DNA from: Caulobacter henricii
GTDB taxonomy: Bacteria; Pseudomonadota; Alphaproteobacteria; Caulobacterales; Caulobacteraceae
DNA: 64,000 nucleotides
Reading direction: 5' to 3'
Assembly: GCF_001414055.1 (NCBI RefSeq)
Contig: NZ_CP013002.1
Location: 2,852,001-2,916,000 of the forward strand
This document shows positions 43,888-52,084 of the stretch, in pieces. Below the pieces are notes generated by a model. It was not told the origin of the DNA. It saw only the letters and a program-made list of their open reading frames with translations, and made no database searches. Numbering within the stretch: position 1 is the first letter of the stretch; the number at the start of each line of letters is the position of its first letter. Both the position numbers and the translations under genes were made by a program.

Positions 43888-44105
43888 CACGCACACCCCT
43901 TGGGCGACGAAGCCAGCAGATCCTGCTGAGCTTGCGGCAAAGCCAACGCCGTTTCGACTTCACGCTCTGCCTGTTCCAGGAGGGCGCGCAAATCGCGCGA
44001 AGCCTCCAGGGTCAAAGTCGTGGCCGGCATCGATGTGGTGAGAATGACCAAGGCTCTGGTGCCGGTGGGCGTCCGCGCAAGGCAGGGATTAACGCCGACG
44101 CTCAT
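43887..44105 (-). CDS. small phage protein of unknown function
   Basis: 72 residues from MSVGVNPCLARTPTGTRALV. A Thr-rich beta segment is followed by a helix with RDLRALLEQAEREVETALAL. Start overlaps the previous stop (ATGA) and the stop overlaps the DnaA-like start. Not recognised. Confidence 0.6.
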   Translation of the reverse strand: MSVGVNPCLARTPTGTRALVILTTSMPATTLTLEASRDLRALLEQAEREVETALALPQAQQDLLASSPKGCA

Positions 44106-44347
44106 GCCGCACTCTCCGCGACGAGGGGGCGGTTTGCCGCCGTTCGCATGGCTTCCACTGCCGCTTCGACGACGGCCCATTCAGCTGCGGTCAAGATCGT
44201 TTGCGAACGGTGCTTGAGCCAGCGGCCTGCCACGTCGGCGATGGTTTCGGCCTCGAAATCCGAGAGCACATGGGCATACCAGCCCAGCAGAACCCCTGAG
44301 CTGATCAGCAGGAAGGCCTGATCGTTGGTGATCTGCGCGGCGCTCAA
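44102..44347 (-). CDS. small helical phage protein of unknown function
   Basis: 81 residues: MSAAQITNDQAFLLISSGVL, then HVLSDFEAETIADVAGRWLK and AAEWAVVEAAVEAMRTAANR. It is mostly helical and overlaps both neighbours by 4 bp. Not recognised. Confidence 0.6.
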   Translation of the reverse strand: MSAAQITNDQAFLLISSGVLLGWYAHVLSDFEAETIADVAGRWLKHRSQTILTAAEWAVVEAAVEAMRTAANRPLVAESAA

Positions 44348-44925
44348 GGCAGCACCACATCGGGCTTGATGCGGAACTCAAGGTTCCGCTTGTCGTACGC
44401 GGTTCCACCCAGAACGCGCTCGCCAGTTTTGACGTCATGAGCGTCCAGGAAGCGATGCTGAAGGTCGAAGACATGGTTGGTGCTGACGACCTTGCGGCCT
44501 ACGGCCGGGCGATCGGGCCAGATCAGGCTGTATGACCTGTTCCGGTTCAGGCGGCGCAGGACCATGCCTTGCTTCAGGCCCTCCAGGATCTCGACCTGGC
44601 GCGGGGTCAATGGACGCGCGCTTGTCAGCACCACGGCCGCCAATTGGGCGTCCATGGGACTGATGAACTGGTCGCTGCCAGGAACAGCATGGGCCTGCTC
44701 GGGGTGGACGCGGAACCAGGCCTGAACCCGTGCCTGGGCTTCGTTGATAGCTGCACGGATGGGTCCGGCCAGCGCCTCGGCCTTGGCCTTGGCTTCGGCG
44801 ATAGCCTGCTCTGTGCGGGTCTCGATGCTCTCCAGCTCCCGGGTACTGGCACCGAGGAAGCCGATCAATTCGACCACCTCTTGCCTGGTCTTCGCGGGCG
44901 GAACCCCAAGGGCGATCCCAGTCAT
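44344..44925 (-). CDS. Gam-like N-terminal coiled region fused to a winged-helix-like C-terminus
   Basis: 193 residues from MTGIALGVPPAKTRQEVVEL. Residues about 25-75 form a helical hairpin with IETRTEQAIAEAKAKAEALA, GPIRAAINEAQARVQAWF, closely resembling the N-terminal coiled coil of Mu Gam host-nuclease inhibitor. The Gam C-terminal DNA-end-binding beta region is absent. Instead residues about 105-193 have LTPRQVEILEGLKQGMVLRR, typical of a helix-turn-helix, then YSLIWPDRPAVGRKVVSTNH. Its function may be to bind DNA differently from Gam. The longer frame to 45168 is unlikely because the upstream genes overlap by coupling. Confidence 0.65.
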   Translation of the reverse strand: MTGIALGVPPAKTRQEVVELIGFLGASTRELESIETRTEQAIAEAKAKAEALAGPIRAAINEAQARVQAWFRVHPEQAHAVPGSDQFISPMDAQLAAVVLTSARPLTPRQVEILEGLKQGMVLRRLNRNRSYSLIWPDRPAVGRKVVSTNHVFDLQHRFLDAHDVKTGERVLGGTAYDKRNLEFRIKPDVVLP

Positions 44926-45110
44926 TGAGTGTCTCCAAAATCGCGGCCGGCGAACACGCGCTGGGCAGGGTGTTGGCGGGAAAGGAAGGCCTCGCGCGCG
45001 GCGGCCTGCTGGCGGCGGCGAACGCGGGCCAGGTCGTTCTGCAGGACGTGAGGGGCCGCGCCCCGCATCAACCGGAGGAACTTCAGCCAGCGTCCAAGCG
45101 CCCGGATCAT
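44922..45110 (-). CDS. small basic phage protein of unknown function
   Basis: 62 residues, strongly basic: MIRALGRWLKFLRLMRGAAP, then LARVRRRQQAAAREAFLSRQ. It is ATGA-coupled on both sides, which is the main evidence that it is a gene. Not recognised. Confidence 0.55.
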   Translation of the reverse strand: MIRALGRWLKFLRLMRGAAPHVLQNDLARVRRRQQAAAREAFLSRQHPAQRVFAGRDFGDTQ

Positions 45111-45334
45111 GACCGGCCGCCGTCGATGACGGTGAAGGGTGCGCTGACCGGGTTGGGGCTTTCATCAAGCAGCGGCCCCAGCTCGGCGAAAGCCTCCTCG
45201 ATGCGACGCATGAAACGTTCAGCGTCCAGCTGGGTCAGGGTCTCGCTGTCAGCGCGGATCTTCAGTTGCTTGAGCGACGAGCGACCCAGACGAAGCTTGG
45301 TAAGATCGATCCTTGTGGTGGGTTGGAAGAGCAT
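45107..45334 (-). CDS. small phage protein of unknown function downstream of MuB
   Basis: 75 residues: MLFQPTTRIDLTKLRLGRSS, then SETLTQLDAERFMRRIEEAF and a terminal VIDGGRS. It starts 12 bp after MuB with GGGAGA in the gap and is ATGA-coupled to the next gene. Not recognised. Confidence 0.6.
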   Translation of the reverse strand: MLFQPTTRIDLTKLRLGRSSLKQLKIRADSETLTQLDAERFMRRIEEAFAELGPLLDESPNPVSAPFTVIDGGRS

Positions 45335-45346
45335 GGTCGGGTCTCC

Positions 45347-46351
45347 CTAAGCTGCGAGGTTGAGGCCGGAGAGCTGGGCGAATGCGCCCTGCAGGTGCTC
45401 GACGTTCAGGGGCCTGTCGGAGTTCAGTGAGACCAGCAGAGCGCCCTCGAACGTCATCTCGACATTGCGAAGACCGCCCGGCCGCGCGGCGATGGCCTGC
45501 AGGAAGTCCAGCTCGCGCTTGGTCAGCACCTCACCGTTGGCGTCGGCCCAGGCCTGGGCATAGGCCGAGACGTCGCGAGGGTCGGGCTTGAGGATGACGC
45601 GGCGCTGGGCGACCCGGCTGGACACCTGGGCGAAGGCGCGGCGGGTACCGTTGCCGCTGATCTTGGAGCTGAGTTCGTCATTGCCGATCAGGGCGATGCC
45701 GATGGGCATGCCCCGGCGGCGGGTCGTGTCATTGATCGCGCGCAGCTGCTCGATCGCCTTGTCCGACAGTAGCTGGGCTTCATCGACGATGATCAGGCCC
45801 TTGGCTTCGGCGGCCTTGTCCACCACCCGCTTGGCGAGCACCTGGGGCGTGCCCCGGTTTTCGCCCTCGCCCATAGCCGACAGGATCTCCAGCAGCATGG
45901 TCGGCACGCCGCTGGTCGAAGGGTCCATGGTGGCCAGCCAGGCGCGGCTCTGCGCAGTCGCGCAGTACTGCCTGGCCGTAGCGGTCTTCGATACGCCGGG
46001 CGCGCCGGTGATCATCACCAGGCGGCCCATCTCGCGGGCCATGTCGAAGAGCGCCAGGATCTTGTCGGACGTGTACAGCGGCTGAAACGACGGGGCGGCC
46101 GGCAGGCGCAGTCCTTGCGCAGCGATGCGCTGGCGGCCCGAGAGCCACTTGAACAGGGCAGCGGCCGGGACGTTGTTGTCGCCGCCGTAGGAGCCCTTCA
46201 GATAGGAACTCAGGGTCGACTGCGGCACTTCGGCCTGACGGCCGATCTCAGCCTGGCTGAGGCCTTCCTGGAGCTTGATCTGTTCGATCTGCCGCCGGAT
46301 TTCAGCGTGTTCGAAGCTGTCGAACTCTGTCTTGGCAGGGTTGAGGTTCAT
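45347..46351 (-). CDS. MuB-like ATP-dependent target-capture protein
   Basis: 334 residues. Residues about 15-75 carry a helix-turn-helix (QEGLSQAEIGRQAEVPQS) like MuB. The AAA+ part has Walker A GAPGVSKT at 116-123 and Walker B LIIVDEAQ at 186-193. MuB polymerises on DNA with ATP, selects target DNA and stimulates the transposase. AAGGAAA lies 6 nt before the ATG. It is 63 bp after the transposase gene. Confidence 0.9.
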   Translation of the reverse strand: MNLNPAKTEFDSFEHAEIRRQIEQIKLQEGLSQAEIGRQAEVPQSTLSSYLKGSYGGDNNVPAAALFKWLSGRQRIAAQGLRLPAAPSFQPLYTSDKILALFDMAREMGRLVMITGAPGVSKTATARQYCATAQSRAWLATMDPSTSGVPTMLLEILSAMGEGENRGTPQVLAKRVVDKAAEAKGLIIVDEAQLLSDKAIEQLRAINDTTRRRGMPIGIALIGNDELSSKISGNGTRRAFAQVSSRVAQRRVILKPDPRDVSAYAQAWADANGEVLTKRELDFLQAIAARPGGLRNVEMTFEGALLVSLNSDRPLNVEHLQGAFAQLSGLNLAA

Positions 46352-46414
46352 GCTAGTTTCCTTGTGTTGCTGAAGTCCAAGGCCTGTCGGGGTTGCCGCC
46401 CCGGCAGGCCGCTT

Positions 46415-48385
46415 TCATGAGCGGCGGAACAGGGCGATCGCCCGGTCATGCTGCTCGGTGAAATCCGTGTTGACGGGTGCCGCCGCTGGCTGGCGGACTT
46501 TCGGGAAGAGGCCGGGGACGACGTTGCCGGGCAGATCCGAACGGATTTCCTCGGCGCTCTCTTGCGGGCGCATGAGATCGACCAGCTCGTCCGACAGCAT
46601 CTGCCGTTCCATGGACGCCACCTGGGCGACGGCCTTCGCCAGCTTGCGCTGTTGCTTCTTGCGCTCGCGGCCTTCCTCGGCGTTGGCGAACCCGACCTTG
46701 TCCCAGCACTCGGCGAAGCCCAGATAGACGCCGGCCAGACTGTAGACATGCAGGCCGGCGTGCAGGTCTTCAGCGTCGAAGCGCGCGGCGATCTTTTCGC
46801 CGACATGCTCGATGAGGAAGTCGCCCCAGTAGCGGTTGCCGGCCAGGACCAAGCCCTCGCCCTTCTGGCGAACCTTCAGGCCTTCAACGCAGAGCATGGC
46901 CTGGCGCAGCTGCTCGGGCGTGGCCCTCGGCACCAGCGCATTGGCGTAACTTTCGGCATAAGCCTGATCGAACGACAGCTTCTTTCGGCAGGCCTTGGTC
47001 GCTCGACCCAGCCGGGCGTTGTGGCGCTGGATGCCGTCGGCGACGATCCGCGTGAACTCTTCGATATCCACCGCGCGCGTGCCTGCATCGGCAGGCTTGT
47101 GCAGCGGGTTGTTGCCGACATAGGCCCCTTGAAAGGCCGGATGCGTGCCGATGTGCTCTTCAAGGTCGCGGAACGACCGCTCAATTGGCTTGGACTGGCC
47201 GCTGTAGGGCGTGGTGAAGTGAACCTCGACGCCCAGCTGAACCAGCAGGCCGACCTGGTCCTCTTCGCGGATAGTGAACCGGAACCGATGCTCCGACCCG
47301 CCCGTCAGCCATTTTGAAGCGAAGGCCCGGCCGTTATCGAAGAAACACAGGCGCGGAATGCCGTGGTTCTTGAAGACCTCGGCGAACACCTTGCGCACGG
47401 CGTTGGCATTCTCCGACCGGCACAGATGCCAGCCCAGGATCCGGCGGCTGTAGAGATCCTGGATCATGATCATCATCGGCCGGTCAGGTTTGGACCGGTC
47501 CTTCCAGTCGACGATGACGTCCCACTTGTGACCGTCCACATTGACCGCTTCCATGGCGTGAAAGGTGGTCTCGTCGCGCTCGATCCAGGGCAGCTCGCGC
47601 CGCAGAGCATCGTCGCCCTCGCGCAGCAGGATCCTCACCGACCGGTTGATGCGGGTCTTCACCCATCGGGCAATCGTCTTCTCGGACGGCAGCACCCAGC
47701 CTAGCGGTTCGCCGATCTCGAACGTTTTGGTGTAGGCCGCGGCCACGGTCGGACCCGCGAAGCGCAGGTAGTAATCCTTGAAGAACTGCCACGCCGCTGG
47801 GGTGCATTCGGCACCCGCCGAGCGGCCCTGATAGGCCGGAGCCAGATAGGCCAGGCGATCGTTTGCATCGACCAGGCGGATCAGGCGGAACCATCCGTAG
47901 ATCGTGCTCTCGGACACTTCGGGCTCGCGCTTGGCGGCCCGGGCCTCCCGGCGAAGGCCAGCGACGACCTCCTGGACCGCCTGCACCTTGCCCAGGCCGC
48001 GCGCCAGCATCTCGACCCGCTGGATCAGTTCCAGGCGGCGCTTGGCGACGGCCTGAATTGAGGGGGACAACGACCCATATCGCTTCCAGACGCTCTCGCG
48101 CGACTGGGCCGGCGCGGCTTTACCGGTCTGGGCAGGCATGGCCATTGAGAGCTTCAGGCGCGCCGCGTCGGGCAGCAGCGACAGGTGATACTCGACCCCG
48201 CCGCCCCGCCCTTTACGAGGACGGCTGCAGGCCATGCCTTCGCCGTCTATCGTCGACGACCAGTTCTCGCGCTCGGCGATCATCTGAACACCGCGCTTCG
48301 TGGTCGGGAGACCCGGCAGGGCCAGTTCGGCCAGTTCGGATACCGTGAACCACTCTTGCGGCGTGATCGGCACGTGCGGGCTCAT
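46415..48385 (-). CDS. MuA-like DDE transposase
   Basis: 656 residues, close to Mu A (663). The DDE residues are Asp284 in VNVDGHKWD, Asp350 in FFDNGRAFA and Glu402 in KPIERSFRD, i.e. nearly the spacing of MuA (269/336/392). The N-terminal 60 residues, with VSELAELALPGLPTTKRGVQ, form the winged end/enhancer-binding region and residues about 95-190 the end-binding domain. It cuts and joins the phage ends at 14296 and 52110. The start at 48385 overlaps the upstream stop; the frame to 48553 would read into another gene. Confidence 0.95.
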   Translation of the reverse strand: MSPHVPITPQEWFTVSELAELALPGLPTTKRGVQMIAERENWSSTIDGEGMACSRPRKGRGGGVEYHLSLLPDAARLKLSMAMPAQTGKAAPAQSRESVWKRYGSLSPSIQAVAKRRLELIQRVEMLARGLGKVQAVQEVVAGLRREARAAKREPEVSESTIYGWFRLIRLVDANDRLAYLAPAYQGRSAGAECTPAAWQFFKDYYLRFAGPTVAAAYTKTFEIGEPLGWVLPSEKTIARWVKTRINRSVRILLREGDDALRRELPWIERDETTFHAMEAVNVDGHKWDVIVDWKDRSKPDRPMMIMIQDLYSRRILGWHLCRSENANAVRKVFAEVFKNHGIPRLCFFDNGRAFASKWLTGGSEHRFRFTIREEDQVGLLVQLGVEVHFTTPYSGQSKPIERSFRDLEEHIGTHPAFQGAYVGNNPLHKPADAGTRAVDIEEFTRIVADGIQRHNARLGRATKACRKKLSFDQAYAESYANALVPRATPEQLRQAMLCVEGLKVRQKGEGLVLAGNRYWGDFLIEHVGEKIAARFDAEDLHAGLHVYSLAGVYLGFAECWDKVGFANAEEGRERKKQQRKLAKAVAQVASMERQMLSDELVDLMRPQESAEEIRSDLPGNVVPGLFPKVRQPAAAPVNTDFTEQHDRAIALFRRS

Positions 48386-48870
48386 CGGCGGATACTCCGG
48401 CTGACCTGCAGGGGCGCGGTGGCCTTCATGGCCTTCACCTCGTCCTGCAGGGCGCGAATACGGGTTTCGGCCAGGCTGATCTGGGCATGCAGGGCCTCGT
48501 CGCCCTGCAGCAGGGTCAGGCCTTCGCCTTCCAGAGCCACGTTCCAGAGCCACAGACAGCCGGTGGCCCGCGCCAGGGCTTTGAAGCGCACCAGGGCAAT
48601 CGTGTGGGTCTCGCGCGCCTGGCTCGTGTAGGCGTCGATCATGTGTTTTGAGACCTCGACGCCGAGGATCAGCGACATGCGCTTGGCGACCTCGAAACGG
48701 TCGATGCCGTTGGCTCGCGCCTCGTCCAGAGCCCGCGCCATGGCGGCGGCGATCGTGGCGTTGAAATCCACCGCCGAAACCATGTCGCGAGGGGTTTCGA
48801 CCGGGAACAGGGCGGCGTGATCGAACAGATCTGGCGTGTTTTCGTCGCGATGACGGGCGCGCTTAGTCAT
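48382..48870 (-). CDS. hypothetical phage early protein upstream of the transposase
   Basis: 162 residues. It begins MTKRARHRDENTPDLFDHAA, continues with AAAMARALDEARANGIDRFE, VSKHMIDAYTSQARETHTIA and ends in a coiled coil around SLAETRIRALQDEVKAMK. Comparable proteins precede the transposase in Mu-like phages of alphaproteobacteria. It overlaps the ParB-like gene by 8 bp. Not recognised; possibly an accessory DNA-binding protein. Confidence 0.65.
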   Translation of the reverse strand: MTKRARHRDENTPDLFDHAALFPVETPRDMVSAVDFNATIAAAMARALDEARANGIDRFEVAKRMSLILGVEVSKHMIDAYTSQARETHTIALVRFKALARATGCLWLWNVALEGEGLTLLQGDEALHAQISLAETRIRALQDEVKAMKATAPLQVSRSIRR

Positions 48871-49789
48871 CGGCGCCGCCCTTGGTCAGGACCCACCCCT
48901 TCGGCATTGATTGGCCACTCAGCCAGTGCAGGAACGCGTCGCGATGGGTCTGCGGCGCGCCCTTCCAAACCTTCTGAAACAGCTTCAAAGCGAGATCGAC
49001 CGGCGTTTCAGGGGGCTTTGTCGGGGACTTTCCCATTGCCAAGATCTGAGCGTCGGCGAATTTAGTCGCCCGGCCGTCCGTCAGAGCCTCGACGATGCGC
49101 AGCTGCTCCGCAGGATCGCCCACGCCCGCGATCTGGCGCAGCAGGCCTTCGTTCTTGCCCAGCGGCGAGCCCGAGACCTTGGCGTGGACGGCGGGAGTTA
49201 GTCCGCGCGCGACGGCCATCGCGTTTTCAACTGTGCGCTGGGAAAGTCCAAGGTCAGCTGCCGTTTCCTCGGCAAAACCCATGGTCGCCGGAGTGTCTCC
49301 GAGAAATTCCGCAAACTTTGCGCCTTTTCCCGGCCGACCGCGCTTTGGCACCATTACGGTGCCTTCTGATCGTTCAACCCGACCCGGGTGCAGCTGCGCC
49401 CAAGCCGACAGGCGGGCATTGATGAAGAGCGCCCGCTCATATGGCGTGAGATCCCGGCGAACCAGGTTCTCGTCGATCTCCATCATCAGGGCCTGAGCAT
49501 CGCTCAGCTCCTGGATCATGGCGTCGATATGCGTCCAGCCGTTCAGCAGGGCAGCATCGTACCGGTGCCCGCCGACAACCAGCTCGAACCAGACGTCATC
49601 GCCGTCCATGCGAACCGGCCGCACCATCACCGGCGTGATCTGGCCGTTCTCGGCCATCGACACCGCCAGATTGGCGACCGCTGCGGGATCGCGAGGCCGC
49701 AGCCGGTCCCGCACAACGATATGGTCCAGCGGCAGACGCCTGCGTGCAGGCGGCAGGGTCAACGCGGTTTTCTTTTCCCCCGACGCCAT
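48863..49789 (-). CDS. ParB/Spo0J-domain protein of the phage early operon
   Basis: 308 residues from ATG 49789; a TTG two codons earlier would be coupled to the previous stop. The ParB N-terminal domain is seen in LPLDHIVVRDRLRPRDPAAV, NGQITPVMVRP, LVVGGHRYDAALLNGW and ENLVRRDLTPYERALF, with the GxHR-type CTP-binding motif. A helix-turn-helix region around ADLGLSQRTVENAMAVARGL follows. There is no ParA gene. In a transposable phage it probably acts as a DNA-binding or regulatory protein rather than in plasmid partition. Confidence 0.82.
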   Translation of the reverse strand: MASGEKKTALTLPPARRRLPLDHIVVRDRLRPRDPAAVANLAVSMAENGQITPVMVRPVRMDGDDVWFELVVGGHRYDAALLNGWTHIDAMIQELSDAQALMMEIDENLVRRDLTPYERALFINARLSAWAQLHPGRVERSEGTVMVPKRGRPGKGAKFAEFLGDTPATMGFAEETAADLGLSQRTVENAMAVARGLTPAVHAKVSGSPLGKNEGLLRQIAGVGDPAEQLRIVEALTDGRATKFADAQILAMGKSPTKPPETPVDLALKLFQKVWKGAPQTHRDAFLHWLSGQSMPKGWVLTKGGADD

Positions 49790-49791
49790 GC

Positions 49792-50535
49792 TCAATGCGT
49801 CCGCAGCGAAGGATTGGTGGCTTTAAGCCGGTCCAGGCGTTGCCAGAACCGGTGGAGAGAAGATCGCGACGGCGCGCGATCAGCGCCAAGCTTCTCCACA
49901 ATCAAGGCGATTGCCTGATCCAGGCTCATTTGCCTTAGGGACGTCAGGGCGATGTGGCGAACATCCAGATCATGCCACCAGGCAGGCCGACGACCAGTGT
50001 TCCAAAGCTCGCTGGCGTGGGTGAGCGCCAGAACTGTCGGGACGGGGTCGTCAGCGACGCTTTGCATCTGACGACCGGTGCTCTCAAGAGCGTTCAGCCG
50101 GGCTTCCAGGCGCTGCAAAATCTCGACCGTGCGGTCGGGCACAGCAGCGGCACTCACCAGTTCACCCCTGCGCCAAGCTAGGAACACCTCGATCACCTGT
50201 TTGCGGACCGCCGCCGCCTTCTCGGTGCGAGCGAACATGCAGACCAGGAGGGCCTGGGCCTCGTTGAGGTAGTATTCAACGACCGGACGGCCGCCGCGCG
50301 ATGAGGGTTTTGCGTCAGCTTGAGGCAGACCATCGCTGGCGCTGAGGTTTGTGGGGTTTCGCCGCAAACTGCGGTGAAACACATCGCCGTGGCTGACCAT
50401 CTCGTCACGGTGGCGAGCGACCAGCTCGCGGACCCGTGTCGGGCGTTCGAAACCAAGCGCGTCACTCAGCTTACGGTCGGAGACGCAAGGCTCATTCGCC
50501 ATAAGCGTTAAATCAGAGACAGTTATCGCGGCCAT
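49792..50535 (-). CDS. antirepressor/Rha-like phage regulatory protein
   Basis: 247 residues. The text VSDRKLSDALGFERPTRVRE is followed by LVARHRDEMVSHGDVF and later RPVVEYYLNEAQALLVCMFA with VIEVFLAWRRGEL, a layout common to phage antirepressor (BRO-N, Rha or ORF6N) N-terminal domains. The C-terminal third has helical text with LRQMSLDQAIALIVEKLG. It lies just after the Ner-like gene at the start of the early operon. Confidence 0.65.
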   Translation of the reverse strand: MAAITVSDLTLMANEPCVSDRKLSDALGFERPTRVRELVARHRDEMVSHGDVFHRSLRRNPTNLSASDGLPQADAKPSSRGGRPVVEYYLNEAQALLVCMFARTEKAAAVRKQVIEVFLAWRRGELVSAAAVPDRTVEILQRLEARLNALESTGRQMQSVADDPVPTVLALTHASELWNTGRRPAWWHDLDVRHIALTSLRQMSLDQAIALIVEKLGADRAPSRSSLHRFWQRLDRLKATNPSLRTH

Positions 50536-50537
50536 GT

Positions 50538-50828
50538 CTAAGCGGCCGCGACGTTTTGACGATGCATCAACGCCGACGCTTTGCTAGCGTGCATATGACG
50601 TTTGTTGATGCGTGAACCGTCCGGGTTCCAGCGATCCGGCCAAACCTCCCACGGCTTCATGCGGAGAGCCTTAGCGATGATGATCTCGCCCTTTCTGGAG
50701 GGACTGATGAACGCCATGCGGATTACGCTGGGCGCGACCCCATGGGCCTTTCCAAGCGAAATCGAGTTGTGTCCGCGGCGGCGAAGCTCCGCCTTGATGT
50801 CCTCTTGGTCGCGAAAGTGATGTATCAT
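50538..50828 (-). CDS. Ner-like DNA-binding switch protein
   Basis: 96 residues: MIHHFRDQEDIKAELRRRGH, then NSISLGKAHGVAPSVIRMAF helix-turn-helix and AKALRMKPWEVWPDRWNPDG with SRINKRH. This is the Ner/Nlp family pattern (helix-turn-helix followed by P-x-EVWP-R). Ner represses early transcription after induction and shuts the lysogeny promoter. It is the first early gene, divergent from the repressor with 12 bp between their start codons. Confidence 0.82.
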   Translation of the reverse strand: MIHHFRDQEDIKAELRRRGHNSISLGKAHGVAPSVIRMAFISPSRKGEIIIAKALRMKPWEVWPDRWNPDGSRINKRHMHASKASALMHRQNVAAA

Positions 50829-50900
50829 TAGAAATTACCCATGACCCGCTATAATAAGCACGATCCTGTAGGTTATAACGACATTAGTCAACCGGAAACC
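50829..50900. promoter_or_regulatory. likely lysis-lysogeny switch region between repressor and Ner-like genes
   Basis: Only 12 bp separate the two divergent starts, so the promoters must lie inside the coding ends. TATAAT at 50850-50855 on the + strand and, on the - strand, TTGACT followed by TTATAACC are the best elements visible. The palindromic-looking GGTTATAACG is a candidate operator. This is inference; no transcription start can be read. Confidence 0.4.
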
Positions 50901-51599
50901 GGCACTCTGGCTGGGCGCTTGCGCATGGCCCTAAACGGCCGGGCCGTATCTTGGCTCGCCAAAGAGACTGGCATTCCAGATCCTACAATTCGGAACTACC
51001 TACGCGGTACACAGCCCAAGTTTGTTCAGTCTGTGATGCTTGCCTCTAAGCTTGGCGTTAGGCATGACTGGCTGATAGCCAATATCGGCCCTATGCTCGG
51101 GCCAGAAGAACTACCCCGCGAACCCCTGCGCGGCGAAACTATGTTTCAGCCCGAGTCATTTGGGTGCGAATTTGTTCCGTTTTACGATCTAGAAACAGCA
51201 CACCATGCGACACATGGGAAAAGCTGGGCGCACCAAAAGACTTTTCCGATCATTTCAACATGGCTTGAGAGAATTGGCGGCAACATCGAAAATATCTGGG
51301 CTACAAGCCCGCAAGATAATGATCTATCTTCAGTGGCGTTAAGCGGCGATATATTGCTCTGCCGCTTTGCATTCATGCCAATTTTAGGACGCGCCTATGT
51401 CTTCTCTATAGGCGGGGTAAATCAGATCAGGCGATTTGCCTTAGCCGCGAAGGGCGATACCATCCAGGAGGCTTTGGTTAACGACCAGCCGGACTGCTTG
51501 CAGATCCCCGTCAGTGATGGCCCTACCGTGATTGGCGAGGTTTTGGCTGTCATCTCCGCCTCGCCCGTCTCCCTAAAACCGCGATACGAGATGCTCTAG
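50841..51599 (+). CDS. phage repressor (helix-turn-helix, S24/LexA-type C-terminal domain)
   Basis: 252 residues, the only + strand phage gene. The N-terminal helix-turn-helix is in SWLAKETGIPDPTIRNYLRG, preceded by TLAGRLRMALNGRA. The C-terminal part has the S24 peptidase-like text VALSGDILLCRFAFMPILGR, so it could be inactivated by self-cleavage or another signal, but the catalytic lysine is not certain. Base composition is richer in A+T than in neighbours. It probably blocks the leftward early promoter. If TATAAT at 50850 is its promoter, the true start would be downstream (ATG 50925). Confidence 0.82.
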   Translation: MTRYNKHDPVGYNDISQPETGTLAGRLRMALNGRAVSWLAKETGIPDPTIRNYLRGTQPKFVQSVMLASKLGVRHDWLIANIGPMLGPEELPREPLRGETMFQPESFGCEFVPFYDLETAHHATHGKSWAHQKTFPIISTWLERIGGNIENIWATSPQDNDLSSVALSGDILLCRFAFMPILGRAYVFSIGGVNQIRRFALAAKGDTIQEALVNDQPDCLQIPVSDGPTVIGEVLAVISASPVSLKPRYEML

Positions 51600-51652
51600 A
51601 TCGGTGCGCGCGCGAGCTGACCGCAAGAAGAGGTCGTTCCCACTTAGAAAAT

Positions 51653-51682
51653 GGGCGGAGCCACCGGCAACCGCCCGTTTTT
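51653..51682 (+). terminator. intrinsic terminator of the repressor gene
   Basis: GGGCGG and CCGCCC close over a 12-nt loop and are followed by GTTTTT, about 55 bp after the repressor stop. Confidence 0.75.
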
Positions 51683-51723
51683 CGTTATGGCGCTTGGGTT
51701 TGCGGCTAAGTGGGAAGTGAAAT

Positions 51724-51752
51724 CGAACTGGGAAGAGGGTCTTCCCAGTTCG
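51724..51752. repeat. perfect 13-bp inverted repeat near the phage left end
   Basis: CGAACTGGGAAGA and TCTTCCCAGTTCG are separated by GGG. The right arm is repeated once more directly after it, CTTCCCAGTTCG, and a related GTGGGAAG lies just upstream. It could be an operator or terminator; placement between repressor and left-end sites fits a regulatory or enhancer role. Confidence 0.6.
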
Positions 51753-51924
51753 CTTCCCAGTTCGCAGTCCGCTTAACGGCCATTCACGGCGGCTTCGCCG
51801 CCCCTTCAACGCCAAAATTTCAGAACGTTCCAGGGTCTTGAAACCCTTGTGGCGCGGGTATTTCACGGCCTCAACTCGAACGCCTCTGACAGCCGCTTGG
51901 AAGGCCCTTGGAACGTATATCGAC

Positions 51925-51944
51925 GAGTGCGAAACTGACTGTCT
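51925..51944. repeat. inner transposase-type site of the left end
   Basis: GAGTGCGAAACTGACTGTCT is a degenerate copy of the end site seen at 52089, in the same orientation, about 165 bp inside the terminus. MuA also uses internal left-end sites at such distances. Confidence 0.55.
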
Positions 51945-52084
51945 AAAACGGCCCGAAATCGCCGTTTCGGCCGTTTTCCCGAGACAACGCCCCGAGGCCG
52001 TTTTTCGGGACCGGCCCCTCACAAATCCCTTACGGAGCAAGGGCTTGTCCCATGCCATTTTTCTGGATCAAGGGTGGTCCCGGC

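Noticed and set aside
44435..44938. 167-aa frame overlapping the Gam-like gene
   Set aside because: It is out of frame, Gly/Arg/Pro-rich and not coupled, while the other frame shows clear helix and coupling signals.
51573..52058. 161-aa - strand frame at the phage left end
   Set aside because: It runs through the end repeats, terminator and inverted repeat, has no ribosome site and has a repeat-like composition, so it is a shadow of regulatory DNA.
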